A stretch of DNA of 8,029 bases from Methanobacteriota archaeon (GCA_013152995.1 JAADFH010000007.1:1-8029); one strand, 5' to 3'; positions 1 to 5,908 are shown, counted from the first letter of the stretch. Notes: generated by a model from the sequence alone, not told the origin. Program-made: numbers and translations.

Positions 1-140
1 TCACCCTCTATGTACTCCTCCACGCTAACCCCCTTCCATGCCTCCCTTCCCAGACCTCTCAGCTCCAGAATGCTCCTCTTTTTTACCTCTTCCCTTATCA
101 TGAAAATAAGTTCCTCCAGCAGTTTTATCTGCTCTTCCAT
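1..140 (-). CDS. Antitoxin-like small protein, 5' part only (cut by window edge)
   Basis: An open frame on the minus strand starts with ATG at 140 and runs off the left edge after 46 codons. The segment RSILELRGLGREAWKGVSVE followed by EYIEG resembles the short antitoxin-like proteins with an 'ILEL-GLG-E-W-G---EYI' pattern that, from memory, sit directly upstream of PIN-domain (VapC-type) toxins in archaea and cyanobacteria. The toxin gene would lie just beyond the left edge. The start is uncertain. A TATA-like box at 148-160 is only about 15 nt upstream of ATG 140, so a transcript from it would begin near 128, inside this frame. ATG at 101 (residue 14), preceded by GGAGG with 11-nt spacing, is then the likelier start and gives the usual short N-terminus. 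The gene follows cdhC on the same strand after about 60 nt but seems to have its own promoter. The reading frame is fairly secure; the antitoxin role is inference. Confidence 0.55.
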   Translation of the reverse strand, partial: MEEQIKLLEELIFMIREEVKKRSILELRGLGREAWKGVSVEEYIEG

Positions 141-147
141 TTACAAA

Positions 148-160
148 GAATTTTTAAAAT
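148..160 (-). promoter_or_regulatory. TATA-like box before the antitoxin-like gene
   Basis: On the minus strand the sequence reads ATTTTAAAAATTC, an A/T-only stretch in GC-rich surroundings, in the gap behind cdhC. The archaeal spacing of about 27 nt places transcription start near 128, which favours ATG 101 over ATG 140 as the start of the small gene. Confidence 0.4.
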
Positions 161-201
161 CATGAATGAGCTGAGCCACCTGAATCCTGTAAGCGCTGAG
201 A

Positions 202-1455
202 CTACTCAATAATCACCTTTCCGACCCTGAACTCCGCATTCTGGAAGTTCACCCTGAACCTCCATCTCCCCGGCACAAGCACCACCTGCTCCTGCCTCTC
301 CCCCTCTGCACTCTCCTCCCTTCTGGCACCCAGCAGCCTCTGCAGCTCCTCAACAGTGGCAGCCTCACGCTCCGTCAGAATCCTCTCCAGCCGCTCTGCA
401 GGAATAACATCCCTCAGCATCTCCTTCAGGTGCGCCGGCATCCACACCACCCTGCTCCATCCCCCGTCACCCTGCAGGAACTTCGGAGAGCGCAGGTAGG
501 CGATTGAGACACCCGTGAATCCTGTGTGCTGGCTGCCATCGCCAATCTGCTTTATTATGCTTGCGAAATCCAGCCCGAAGGGTGTCTTACCCTTAAATCC
601 CGCATCCACTATGCCTATGCCATCCACCTCGGGAATGTAGAACACCACCGCCTGTGCGCAGGAGCACTGGGAATGCGGATGCTCAAATATGCTGTGCAGG
701 AACACCCTCTCCTTGCCCTTCGCCTTAGAATGCTCATTCACACCCTCAAACTCACCCTTAGCCTCATCAATAGCTCTGCCCTTGCTCACAGGCTTAAGCG
801 CCTGGTCACCCATCTCCGCTGCAGCCCTCGCCTCCAGCCAGGAGATAACCCCGCATCCGGAGGGTCTTGAGGGCGAGATGATGCACTCATGCCTCGGGGC
901 GTGATTCTCGCATATCTCGCAGGCGTAGAACACATCCACATCCTCATCCCTCAGCGAAGCCGCCCTCTCATCCCTTCTCCTGTACACCTCCGCCGCCTGC
1001 TCTGCCAGCTCCCTCACAGCTCCCTCATCCGTGATAACCTCCACACTCACACCAGAAATCGCAGGATACTCCTTCTTCAGCAGCTCCACCAGCACCATGC
1101 CGATGTGCTCCAGCTTCAGCCCCTGCTCCACAGCCCTCGTGCTGATTATCATCCTCACATTATCCCTTGAGCCCTCGTGCACCACACCCTGGATGTAGTT
1201 TATGAACTCGTGCAGCCTGCGCTCCAGCACACCCTCAGCGTCCTCGCTCACCCTGCCCTTAACCAGCACCCTCAGCCCGAAAGGCAGGCGCTCCCCCCGC
1301 TTCATCTCCTCCAGCTCCCTGCCGCTGACAGCCACGCCCTCCCTGAGCTCCTCGCTCACCCTCAGCAGCTCCACACCCTCCAGGGTGACAAACACCTCCT
1401 GCTCCGGAATCCTCTCGCCCTCATAAATCCTGCTCACATCCACCGGCATGCGCAT
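202..1455 (-). CDS. cdhC: Divergent acetyl-CoA decarbonylase/synthase beta subunit (CdhC-like)
   Basis: This is a 417-residue protein of the CdhC family, whose A-cluster (a Ni-Ni site bridged to Fe4S4) makes or cleaves acetyl-CoA from methyl, CO and CoA. The N-terminus has the family's PVDVSRIYEGERI and later INYIQGVVHE. The Fe4S4 ligands are complete as CX2CX8CX9C (C179, C182, C191, C201). The C-terminal part has FYIPEVDGIGIV, SPKFLQGDGGW and VVWMP, and the tail ends in FRVGKVIIE, resembling methanogen CdhC tails. Oddities: the nickel-binding Cys-Gly-Cys is C264-Ser-C266, and the following Phe-Glu is Ala-Gln. The usual FST-AG--GGG stretch is FASIIKQIGDG. The charged linker before the tail is short, so the protein is smaller than methanogen CdhC (about 450-470). 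ATG 1455 is preferred: GGAGG lies 7 nt upstream, and the ATG overlaps the TGA of the phosphoribosyltransferase by one base (TGATG). A TTG at 1461 is possible but badly spaced from GGAGG. No other cdh gene is in the window. Family assignment is strong; normal ACS activity is doubtful. Confidence 0.9.
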   Translation of the reverse strand: MRMPVDVSRIYEGERIPEQEVFVTLEGVELLRVSEELREGVAVSGRELEEMKRGERLPFGLRVLVKGRVSEDAEGVLERRLHEFINYIQGVVHEGSRDNVRMIISTRAVEQGLKLEHIGMVLVELLKKEYPAISGVSVEVITDEGAVRELAEQAAEVYRRRDERAASLRDEDVDVFYACEICENHAPRHECIISPSRPSGCGVISWLEARAAAEMGDQALKPVSKGRAIDEAKGEFEGVNEHSKAKGKERVFLHSIFEHPHSQCSCAQAVVFYIPEVDGIGIVDAGFKGKTPFGLDFASIIKQIGDGSQHTGFTGVSIAYLRSPKFLQGDGGWSRVVWMPAHLKEMLRDVIPAERLERILTEREAATVEELQRLLGARREESAEGERQEQVVLVPGRWRFRVNFQNAEFRVGKVIIE

Positions 1456-2012
1456 CAGCAATCCTCCTCCAGCTCATCTGCAACATCCACAAGTCCCGCG
1501 AGCCTCAGCTCCTCCCTCGCCATCTCCCTGCTCTCGGCGCTTGAGGCAATGAGCCTTGCGGTCTCCCTCGCCTCCCAGGGGAAAATCACCCAGGCGTCAG
1601 TCTCCTGCACATAGAAGTCGGGTGTTATCACAGAGCCGGGCTTCTTCATCAGCGTCGCCACCACGATCTCGCCAGCACCCCTCTTCTCTAAGTGCTCCTT
1701 AGCGGTGCGCAGGCTCCTGCCGCTGTCTGCGATATCATCCACGAGAAGCACACTTCTGCCCGTAACATCCACCTGCGTGGGATGCAGGATCACAGGCTTA
1801 TCTCCAACCTTCCCTATGCCCGTATAGAACTTCACCCTCATGGTGTGCAGCTCGTGGTTGTCCAGCAGGTCACTCAGCAGCCTCGCCGGCACCAGCCCGC
1901 CTCTTGAAATCCCTATAATCATCTCCGCATTCACCTTTGAGCGCTTCAGCATCCTGGCGAGTTCAACGCACTGCCTCTCAATATCCTCCCAGCTCAGCCT
2001 CAGGTACTTCAT
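1455..2012 (-). CDS. Phosphoribosyltransferase (COG2236-like, purine/xanthine PRTase type)
   Basis: A 185-residue type I phosphoribosyltransferase. The PRPP-binding loop is VLLVDDIADSGRSL (residues 88-101), with the two acidic residues and the small-residue loop that bind ribose-phosphate and pyrophosphate. The early beta-strand and loop GISRGGLVPARLL (34-46) and the late DFYVQETDAWVIFPWE (132-147) are typical of the archaeal COG2236 group, which includes predicted xanthine/guanine/hypoxanthine salvage enzymes. The protein is expected to be cytoplasmic, transferring a base or base-like acceptor to PRPP; the acceptor cannot be read from sequence. The ATG overlaps the stop of the upstream membrane protein (ATGA), and its own TGA overlaps the cdhC ATG (TGATG), so the three genes look like one translationally coupled operon. 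An acidic tail of about 25 residues follows the PRTase core. Family is certain; substrate is open. Confidence 0.88.
   Translation of the reverse strand: MKYLRLSWEDIERQCVELARMLKRSKVNAEMIIGISRGGLVPARLLSDLLDNHELHTMRVKFYTGIGKVGDKPVILHPTQVDVTGRSVLLVDDIADSGRSLRTAKEHLEKRGAGEIVVATLMKKPGSVITPDFYVQETDAWVIFPWEARETARLIASSAESREMAREELRLAGLVDVADELEEDC
1463..1467 (-). promoter_or_regulatory. Ribosome binding site of cdhC-like gene
   Basis: GGAGG lies inside the last codons of the phosphoribosyltransferase gene, 7 nt before ATG 1455. It decides between TTG 1461 and ATG 1455 in favour of the ATG and supports translational coupling of the two genes. Confidence 0.6.
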
Positions 2013-2824
2013 GCAGCACCCACCATCTTCAGCAGCAGGCTCTCCGGCAGGTACCTCAGCGCCCTCGTCAGCGTGTTCTCCGGGTAAATCCTGAGCTTCC
2101 CCTGCCTGTACGCCGAGAGCACCGTTACTATGGTCTGCTTCTGGTTCTCTCTGAGCACCGGCGAAGCCTGGCTGCCAAACTCCGCAAGCACGTACGCCTT
2201 TATCAGCTCCTCATCCACCTCCACCCCTGCAGTCTCAGCCATGCGCAGAAGCTCCGAGGTCTTCACGCTCCGCTCCACGCTCAGAAGCGGGGTATCAATC
2301 CTCACCTTCCAGGTAACCGCGTCCATGTTACCCCTGAGCATCTCCACCAGCTCGCCGGCGTCAAGGGTTGTGCTTGCGCTCAGACTCCCGAACTCCTGCA
2401 CAATCCTCTGCTCGCCTGCCGGGCGCAGCACCTGCTCAAGAACCGTATCCTCCACCACAGCCACCCTGTCAACCCTCACCATTCTGGTGGAAACACTGCC
2501 ATCGCTGAAGACATAGCCCTCAAGCTCCGTCCCCACCAGTGAGTAGGCACCCTCCTTCTCCGAATCCCTGAACACCTCCCTCAGGCTTGTTCCCCCAACC
2601 TGCTGCGAGTTCTTCAGCAGCACCGTCTCCCCCGTGCTCTGTATCAGCACCACCGCCAGCTCAACCTGGCTGCTCCCGGGACTCACCAGAAAAACCCCCA
2701 GGTTCTCCTCACGCATTGCGGAGGCGTCTTCCTTAACAGAAAGCACCAGGTTTATTCCCACAATACCCAGCACGACTATTATTATTGAGAGAACCGCTGC
2801 CACTCTCAGCATCTTCATAAGCAT
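2009..2824 (-). CDS. Membrane-anchored protein of unknown function
   Basis: No family is recognised. From ATG 2824 the protein has 271 residues: a short basic N-terminus, one strongly hydrophobic helix (about residues 8-30, AAVLSIIIVVLGIVGINLVL), then roughly 240 polar residues. The arrangement fits an N-terminal anchor with the rest outside the membrane, but topology is not proven. No cysteines or catalytic-looking motif are visible, and there is no second membrane segment. A GTG at 2845 would add seven residues (MLRYLIQ), but a TATA-like box at 2850-2856 lies 29 nt upstream of ATG 2824, so a leaderless start at 2824 is preferred. It heads the operon and overlaps the phosphoribosyltransferase start by ATGA, implying joint expression with the PRTase and the CdhC-like protein. 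Confidence 0.8.
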   Translation of the reverse strand: MLMKMLRVAAVLSIIIVVLGIVGINLVLSVKEDASAMREENLGVFLVSPGSSQVELAVVLIQSTGETVLLKNSQQVGGTSLREVFRDSEKEGAYSLVGTELEGYVFSDGSVSTRMVRVDRVAVVEDTVLEQVLRPAGEQRIVQEFGSLSASTTLDAGELVEMLRGNMDAVTWKVRIDTPLLSVERSVKTSELLRMAETAGVEVDEELIKAYVLAEFGSQASPVLRENQKQTIVTVLSAYRQGKLRIYPENTLTRALRYLPESLLLKMVGAA

Positions 2825-2848
2825 CTGTATTAAGTAGCGGAGCACAGG

Positions 2849-2862
2849 ATTAAATACTTTTG
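2849..2862 (-). promoter_or_regulatory. BRE/TATA promoter of the membrane protein-PRTase-cdhC operon
   Basis: The minus strand reads AAAAGTATTTAATC, a purine-rich BRE followed by a TATA-like TATTTAA (2850-2856), in the 45-nt gap behind the HD gene. Its centre is about 29 nt from ATG 2824, the distance expected for a leaderless or nearly leaderless archaeal mRNA. Confidence 0.5.
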
Positions 2863-2869
2863 GGAAGCC

Positions 2870-4066
2870 TCACGTCAGGTAACTCTCCAGCGCCTCAGCC
2901 ACCCTCGCCACTTTTGCGACATGCTCCTCCGGGGCGTACACCCCCACGCTCCAGTGAGTTTTCTGCGCCACCCTGAGCACCCGCACCAGCGGCGACACCT
3001 CGCCAATCCTCCTGACCTCCCCCTCCACCAGCACTGGAGCCTCCTGCTCCTGATAGCTGGGCTCCGGGGGGATGTCCAGCAGCACGTAGCCGTACTCCAG
3101 CTTGGCATCCTCGGCAAGCTCCCTCTCAATCCTCGCCAGCCTGTCCACCCTGCTCCTGAGCTCAATGAGCCTTGCGGCTCTCTCCTCCCCCAGGGAGTTC
3201 CAGGTCAGCTGCACCACCTTCTTGAACAGCCTCCTGTGGTCAAGCCTCTCGCCGATCTCGCCGATGTACCCGCCCGCTGACCTTAGGAAGCAGGTCACCT
3301 GGAAGTCATCCATCCTCATCAGCTCCCTGAAGCTCAGCAGCTTCAGCTCCACCGCCATCTCCATGGCTTTGAGGAACATCGCATCAGCTATGCGCGAGGT
3401 GTGGTGCAGGTAGACCGTGGGTATCATCAGGAACCTCGCCACCAGCAGCCCCTCAACCGCCCTGAGTCCCCGCTCCTCCACCACCAGCAGCCCATCCCTG
3501 AGGTGCAGGGTGTTTATGAGCCTGTCCAGGTCTATCACCCCGTAAGCCACACCCGTGTGGTGGGCATCCCTCACCAGGTAGTCCATCCTGTCTATATCAA
3601 ACTCCCCGCTTATCATCCTGCTCAGGTAGCCGGCGCCACCCTCCAGCACCCTCACCACCTCCCCCGGCGAGAGCCCGTGGCTGTGGAGCACATCCGCCAC
3701 CTCTGAATGCGCTATGGTCTCCGCGGTCAGCTTCTCATGCGAGGCATCCGAGTACCTCGCCAGGAGCTCCTCGCTGGTGTGGGAAAGCGGTCCATGCCCC
3801 AGGTCGTGGAGCAGCGCCGCAATCCTGAGCAGACACGCATCCTCCTGGCTGAGCCCGAGCCTGCTCACCAGCCTGCCCGCCAGGTGCAGCGCACCCAGGG
3901 AGTGCTCAAACCTGGTGTGGTTGGCGCTGGGATACACCAGAGAAGACATCCCGAGCTGCTTGATTCTGCGAAGCCTCTGAAATTCGGGCGTGTCTATGAG
4001 CTCAAGCTCCGCCTCCGTGATAAACACATCACCATGCACAGGGTCTCTGATAATCTTGGCGGGCAT
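2870..4066 (-). CDS. HD-domain phosphohydrolase, SAMHD1/dNTPase-like (COG1078 type)
   Basis: A 398-residue protein (404 from ATG 4084) of the SAMHD1-like HD superfamily, which hydrolyses (d)NTPs or related nucleotides with metal ions. The N-terminus KIIRDPVHGDVFIT and TPEFQRLRRIKQLG are the family signature. The metal and catalytic set is complete: H55 in TRFEHSLG, H87-D88 in LLHDLGHGPLSH, and D159 in FDIDRMDYLVRD, followed by HHTGVAYG. Length is normal for archaeal members; the C-terminal 110 residues are variable and probably regulatory or oligomeric. The start at ATG 4066 is preferred because a TATA-like TTATTA box (4092-4097) is 28 nt upstream and the protein then begins MPAKIIRDP like relatives; ATG 4084 would add six residues. 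Expected to be cytoplasmic. Substrate preference (dNTP, GTP, other) cannot be read from the sequence. Confidence 0.9.
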   Translation of the reverse strand: MPAKIIRDPVHGDVFITEAELELIDTPEFQRLRRIKQLGMSSLVYPSANHTRFEHSLGALHLAGRLVSRLGLSQEDACLLRIAALLHDLGHGPLSHTSEELLARYSDASHEKLTAETIAHSEVADVLHSHGLSPGEVVRVLEGGAGYLSRMISGEFDIDRMDYLVRDAHHTGVAYGVIDLDRLINTLHLRDGLLVVEERGLRAVEGLLVARFLMIPTVYLHHTSRIADAMFLKAMEMAVELKLLSFRELMRMDDFQVTCFLRSAGGYIGEIGERLDHRRLFKKVVQLTWNSLGEERAARLIELRSRVDRLARIERELAEDAKLEYGYVLLDIPPEPSYQEQEAPVLVEGEVRRIGEVSPLVRVLRVAQKTHWSVGVYAPEEHVAKVARVAEALESYLT

Positions 4067-4089
4067 CCTATAGTTCTCTTGCATTCTTT

Positions 4090-4099
4090 CTTAATAACA
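4090..4099 (-). promoter_or_regulatory. Weak TATA-like box of the HD gene
   Basis: TGTTATTAAG on the minus strand, centred about 28 nt before ATG 4066, fits a leaderless start there. It is weaker than the TTTAAATA boxes on the plus strand. Confidence 0.35.
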
Positions 4100-4139
4100 C
4101 TTTCTTCCACAGAAACAGCCATGCTCGCTCGCCTTCATT

Positions 4140-4179
4140 CCAGTGCACCGTAGAGCGGGAGGTTCAGCCAGGGCACTGG
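4140..4179 (-). terminator. Inverted repeat behind the creatininase-family gene
   Basis: CCAGTGC and GCACTGG form a perfect 7-bp stem with a 26-nt loop, starting 17 nt after the hydrolase stop codon. No T-run follows on the minus strand, so it may be a processing or mRNA 3'-end hairpin rather than an intrinsic terminator. The rest of the 4067-4195 spacer holds nothing convincing besides the HD gene promoter. Confidence 0.25.
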
Positions 4180-4195
4180 TTATCTCCTCCCTGCC

Positions 4196-4861
4196 CTACC
4201 CCTTCCCGAGGCATCTGCACAGCTCTGCCACAATGCGCTCAAATATCGCCCTGCCCTTCTCTGCAGAAGCCCTGCTGGGCGTGCCAAACACCCCGCTCTT
4301 CGTTCTGCGCAGCATATCCCCCTCCACGGCGATTTCCTCATCCACCGCAAGCTCCATCCTCACCGCCTCTGGATGCAGGTACAGCATCAGCGAAGTTTCA
4401 GCCTCACACGCATGCATGGGCTGCGTCTCCAGTATGTCTGAGAAGCTCAGGGACGAAAAATCAAAAACACCCGCATCAACCTCAGCTCCGGCACACGCCT
4501 CCTCAAGCGCCTCCACGCTCGCCCGGCTGAAGTGCCCCGGCACCACCACAATCCTGCGGAACCCGCTCTCAGCCAGCCCCTGCAGCACCCCCGCAACATA
4601 CCTCTTCAGCTCCTCCCTGCCCGTCATCACCGTCCCGGCATAACCGCGGGTTGACCTGGAAAAATTGTACCACACAGGCGGTGCACATGCAATACCCGTT
4701 CTCCTGCTCGCCTCCCTGCACACCGCCACCGCAATCATCGTATCCGTGCCCAGGGGCAGGTGGTAGCCATGCTCCTCTAAGGAGCCAACCGGGAGAAGCA
4801 CATCCCGCCTGCGCCTCAGGTAAGCCTCCACCTCACCCATGCTCAGCTCTGCAAGCTCCAT
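4196..4861 (-). CDS. Divergent creatininase-family amidohydrolase
   Basis: A 221-residue protein of the creatininase/ArfB/MftE family of metal-dependent amidohydrolases and peptidases. The first metal motif is VGSLEEHGYHLPLGTD (25-40), giving E29, H31 and D40. The HACEAETS segment (150-157) corresponds to the family's HAGE-ETS and gives E153. A further ligand, H110, sits in VVPGHFSRAS, where the usual text is NGHGGN. The usual G-S-EH--FPGT segment is YNFSRSTRGYAGT (65-77), with the EH replaced. So the metal residues are kept while both substrate-side loops differ. In archaea one family member is the riboflavin/F420 deformylase ArfB, of similar length, but the altered loops argue against calling it that. 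ATG 4861 is 25 nt from a TATA-like box overlapping the upstream stop codon. Family confident, substrate unknown. Confidence 0.8.
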   Translation of the reverse strand: MELAELSMGEVEAYLRRRRDVLLPVGSLEEHGYHLPLGTDTMIAVAVCREASRRTGIACAPPVWYNFSRSTRGYAGTVMTGREELKRYVAGVLQGLAESGFRRIVVVPGHFSRASVEALEEACAGAEVDAGVFDFSSLSFSDILETQPMHACEAETSLMLYLHPEAVRMELAVDEEIAVEGDMLRRTKSGVFGTPSRASAEKGRAIFERIVAELCRCLGKG

Positions 4862-4881
4862 GCACCGCTATAGGCTTCCCT

Positions 4882-4895
4882 CGCTTAAGCCTTTT
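4882..4895 (-). promoter_or_regulatory. TATA-like box of the creatininase-family gene
   Basis: The minus strand reads GAAAAGGCTTAAGC, overlapping the last codons and stop of the PH-domain gene. The CTTAAG centre is about 25 nt before ATG 4861, consistent with a leaderless start. Confidence 0.35.
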
Positions 4896-5367
4896 CTCCC
4901 CTCACCCTGCGCATAAGCATCTCCGCAAACCTCTCCGGCTCCCGTGGAGTCACGATAACCTCCCTGAAGACCCCATCACCCCGCCTCTTAATCCACACCG
5001 CCTTCCCATGCCTGCTCACGAAAGCCAGCTTTCTGCCCAGCACCCTGAGCCCCCAGCCCGCATACCAGGGCACCTCACCCAGCTCCACCCTCTCAATATC
5101 CCCGTACCTCACCCTGTAGCTCACCGGGAACATCCTCGCCTCCAGCTCACTCTCCGTGAGCCTGAAGCGCATGCTTGCAAAAGAGCCCAGCGCCAGGAGC
5201 AGGACAGCTGCTCCACCCACAGCCACCCCCGGCGGTAGCTGCACAGCCCCAGCGAGCGAGAGCAGCACTGCGGTAATAAGCACACCACCACCCACCGCAA
5301 TCAGGGCAAGAATACCCCTGCTCAGCGGAGCCCGCTCCTCGTACTCGCCTCCCGCACATACATGCAC
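4885..5367 (-). CDS. Two-helix membrane protein with PH-like domain
   Basis: A 160-residue protein, not assigned to a named family. Two hydrophobic helices, about residues 19-41 and 44-64, are joined by a tight turn (QLPPG). They are followed by a beta-rich cytoplasmic-looking domain of about 90 residues (FRLTESELEARM, then VRYGDIERVELGEVP, then WIKRRGDGVFREVIVTP) that reads like the bacterial-PH-type domain of small membrane proteins. RFAEMLMRR near the end matches the C-terminal helix of such domains. The role is unknown; this domain type is often found in small membrane proteins of envelope or membrane homeostasis. Start is GTG 5367, 6 nt after a full GGAGGTGA. The gene follows tRNA-Val by about 30 nt and may be on the same primary transcript. 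Confidence 0.75.
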   Translation of the reverse strand: MHVCAGGEYEERAPLSRGILALIAVGGGVLITAVLLSLAGAVQLPPGVAVGGAAVLLLALGSFASMRFRLTESELEARMFPVSYRVRYGDIERVELGEVPWYAGWGLRVLGRKLAFVSRHGKAVWIKRRGDGVFREVIVTPREPERFAEMLMRRVRGEKA

Positions 5368-5373
5368 AGCTCC

Positions 5374-5381
5374 TCACCTCC
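5374..5381 (-). promoter_or_regulatory. Strong ribosome binding site of the PH-domain gene
   Basis: A full-length GGAGGTGA lies 6 nt before GTG 5367. It is the strongest Shine-Dalgarno match among the starts in this window and fixes the GTG as start codon. It implies a leadered mRNA, unlike the leaderless pattern of most neighbours. Confidence 0.65.
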
Positions 5382-5387
5382 ATCTCC

Positions 5388-5395
5388 CTTTTAAG
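5388..5395 (-). promoter_or_regulatory. Possible TATA box of the PH-domain gene
   Basis: CTTAAAAG on the minus strand directly follows the tRNA 3' end, about 24 nt before GTG 5367. If used, transcription would start at or after the GTG and omit the strong ribosome binding site, so readthrough from the tRNA/CBS transcript is an equally good explanation. Confidence 0.3.
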
Positions 5396-5397
5396 CA

Positions 5398-5470
5398 TGG
5401 GCCGGGGCGGATTTGAACCGCCGACCTTCACGTTGTAAGCGTGACGTCATAACCCCTAGACCACCGGCCC
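5398..5470 (-). tRNA. tRNA-Val (anticodon UAC)
   Basis: A 73-nt cloverleaf is readable on the minus strand. The acceptor stem GGGCCGG pairs with CCGGCCC and A73 follows. The anticodon stem TCACG pairs with CGTGA around loop CTTACAA, giving anticodon UAC (reads GUA and other Val codons). The T arm is GGCGG-TTCAAAT-CCGCC. No CCA is encoded and there is no intron. The gene starts one base after the TGA of the CBS gene and ends about 30 nt before the PH-domain gene, so it lies between two protein genes on the same strand. Confidence 0.97.
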
Positions 5471-5471
5471 A

Positions 5472-5873
5472 TCAGTACCTCTTCACGTACTCATTGAATA
5501 TGTCGGTGCTGCCTATTATCCCCACCGTCTCACCATTCTTCCTCACGGGCAGGTTGCATATCTGGTTGCTGCCCATCAGCTTTGCAGCCTCACCAACGGT
5601 GGCGCTGGCATCTATGTACACCAGCGGCTTCTCCATGATATCCACCACCCTGACCTTCAGCGGGTCCTTACCCGCTCCGATAACCTTCTCAAGTATGTCA
5701 AATCTTGTCACCAGCCCCAGCTCGCGGTAGCGGTCGCCCACGATAACACACCTGAAATTGTGCTCAAGCATCCTGCTCATCACATCCGCCACCCGCATCT
5801 CCGGCTCCACCATGAGCACGTACTTCGTCATCAGTTCCTCCACACGCATGCTGTGCACATCTCGCCTCTCCAT
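5472..5873 (-). CDS. CBS-pair domain protein
   Basis: A 133-residue stand-alone Bateman module with two CBS motifs. The first runs from MRVEELMTKYVLMVEPEMRV through LVTRFDILEKV; the second from VRVVDIMEKPLVYIDASATV through IGSTDIFNEYV. Such small archaeal proteins bind adenine nucleotides or related ligands and act as sensors or partners of enzymes; the ligand and target are unknown. The frame is open further upstream to an ATG at 5951, but a good BRE/TATA box (5897-5908) lies inside that extension, 27 nt before ATG 5873, and the CBS motif begins a few residues after 5873. The start is therefore set at 5873 (a GTG at 5876 is adjacent). The stop is separated from tRNA-Val by one base. Confidence 0.88.
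   Translation of the reverse strand: MERRDVHSMRVEELMTKYVLMVEPEMRVADVMSRMLEHNFRCVIVGDRYRELGLVTRFDILEKVIGAGKDPLKVRVVDIMEKPLVYIDASATVGEAAKLMGSNQICNLPVRKNGETVGIIGSTDIFNEYVKRY
5496..5502 (-). promoter_or_regulatory. Possible tRNA promoter inside the CBS gene
   Basis: CATATTC on the minus strand is centred 29 nt before the first base of the tRNA, within the last codons of the CBS gene. Weak match; the tRNA may instead be cut from the CBS mRNA. Confidence 0.25.
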
Positions 5874-5896
5874 CACTAAACCCTCGCATGCGCACC

Positions 5897-5908
5897 ACTT
5901 AAACTTTG
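5897..5908 (-). promoter_or_regulatory. BRE/TATA promoter of the CBS gene
   Basis: The minus strand reads CAAAGTTTAAGT: a BRE-like CAAAG joined to TTTAAGT, centred 27 nt before ATG 5873. This is textbook archaeal spacing for a leaderless mRNA and shortens the annotated protein by 26 residues relative to the longest frame. Confidence 0.65.

Noticed and set aside
4091..4138. 15-codon cysteine-rich mini-ORF on the minus strand (MKASEHGCFCGRKCY)
   Set aside because: CFCGRKC is eye-catching, but it is very short, has no ribosome binding site, overlaps the HD promoter, and could easily be chance.
526..4643. Many long plus-strand open frames across the minus-strand gene block
   Set aside because: They are shadows of the GC-rich minus-strand genes: they overlap proteins with clear family motifs, have Pro/Ser/His-rich text and lack promoters or family matches.
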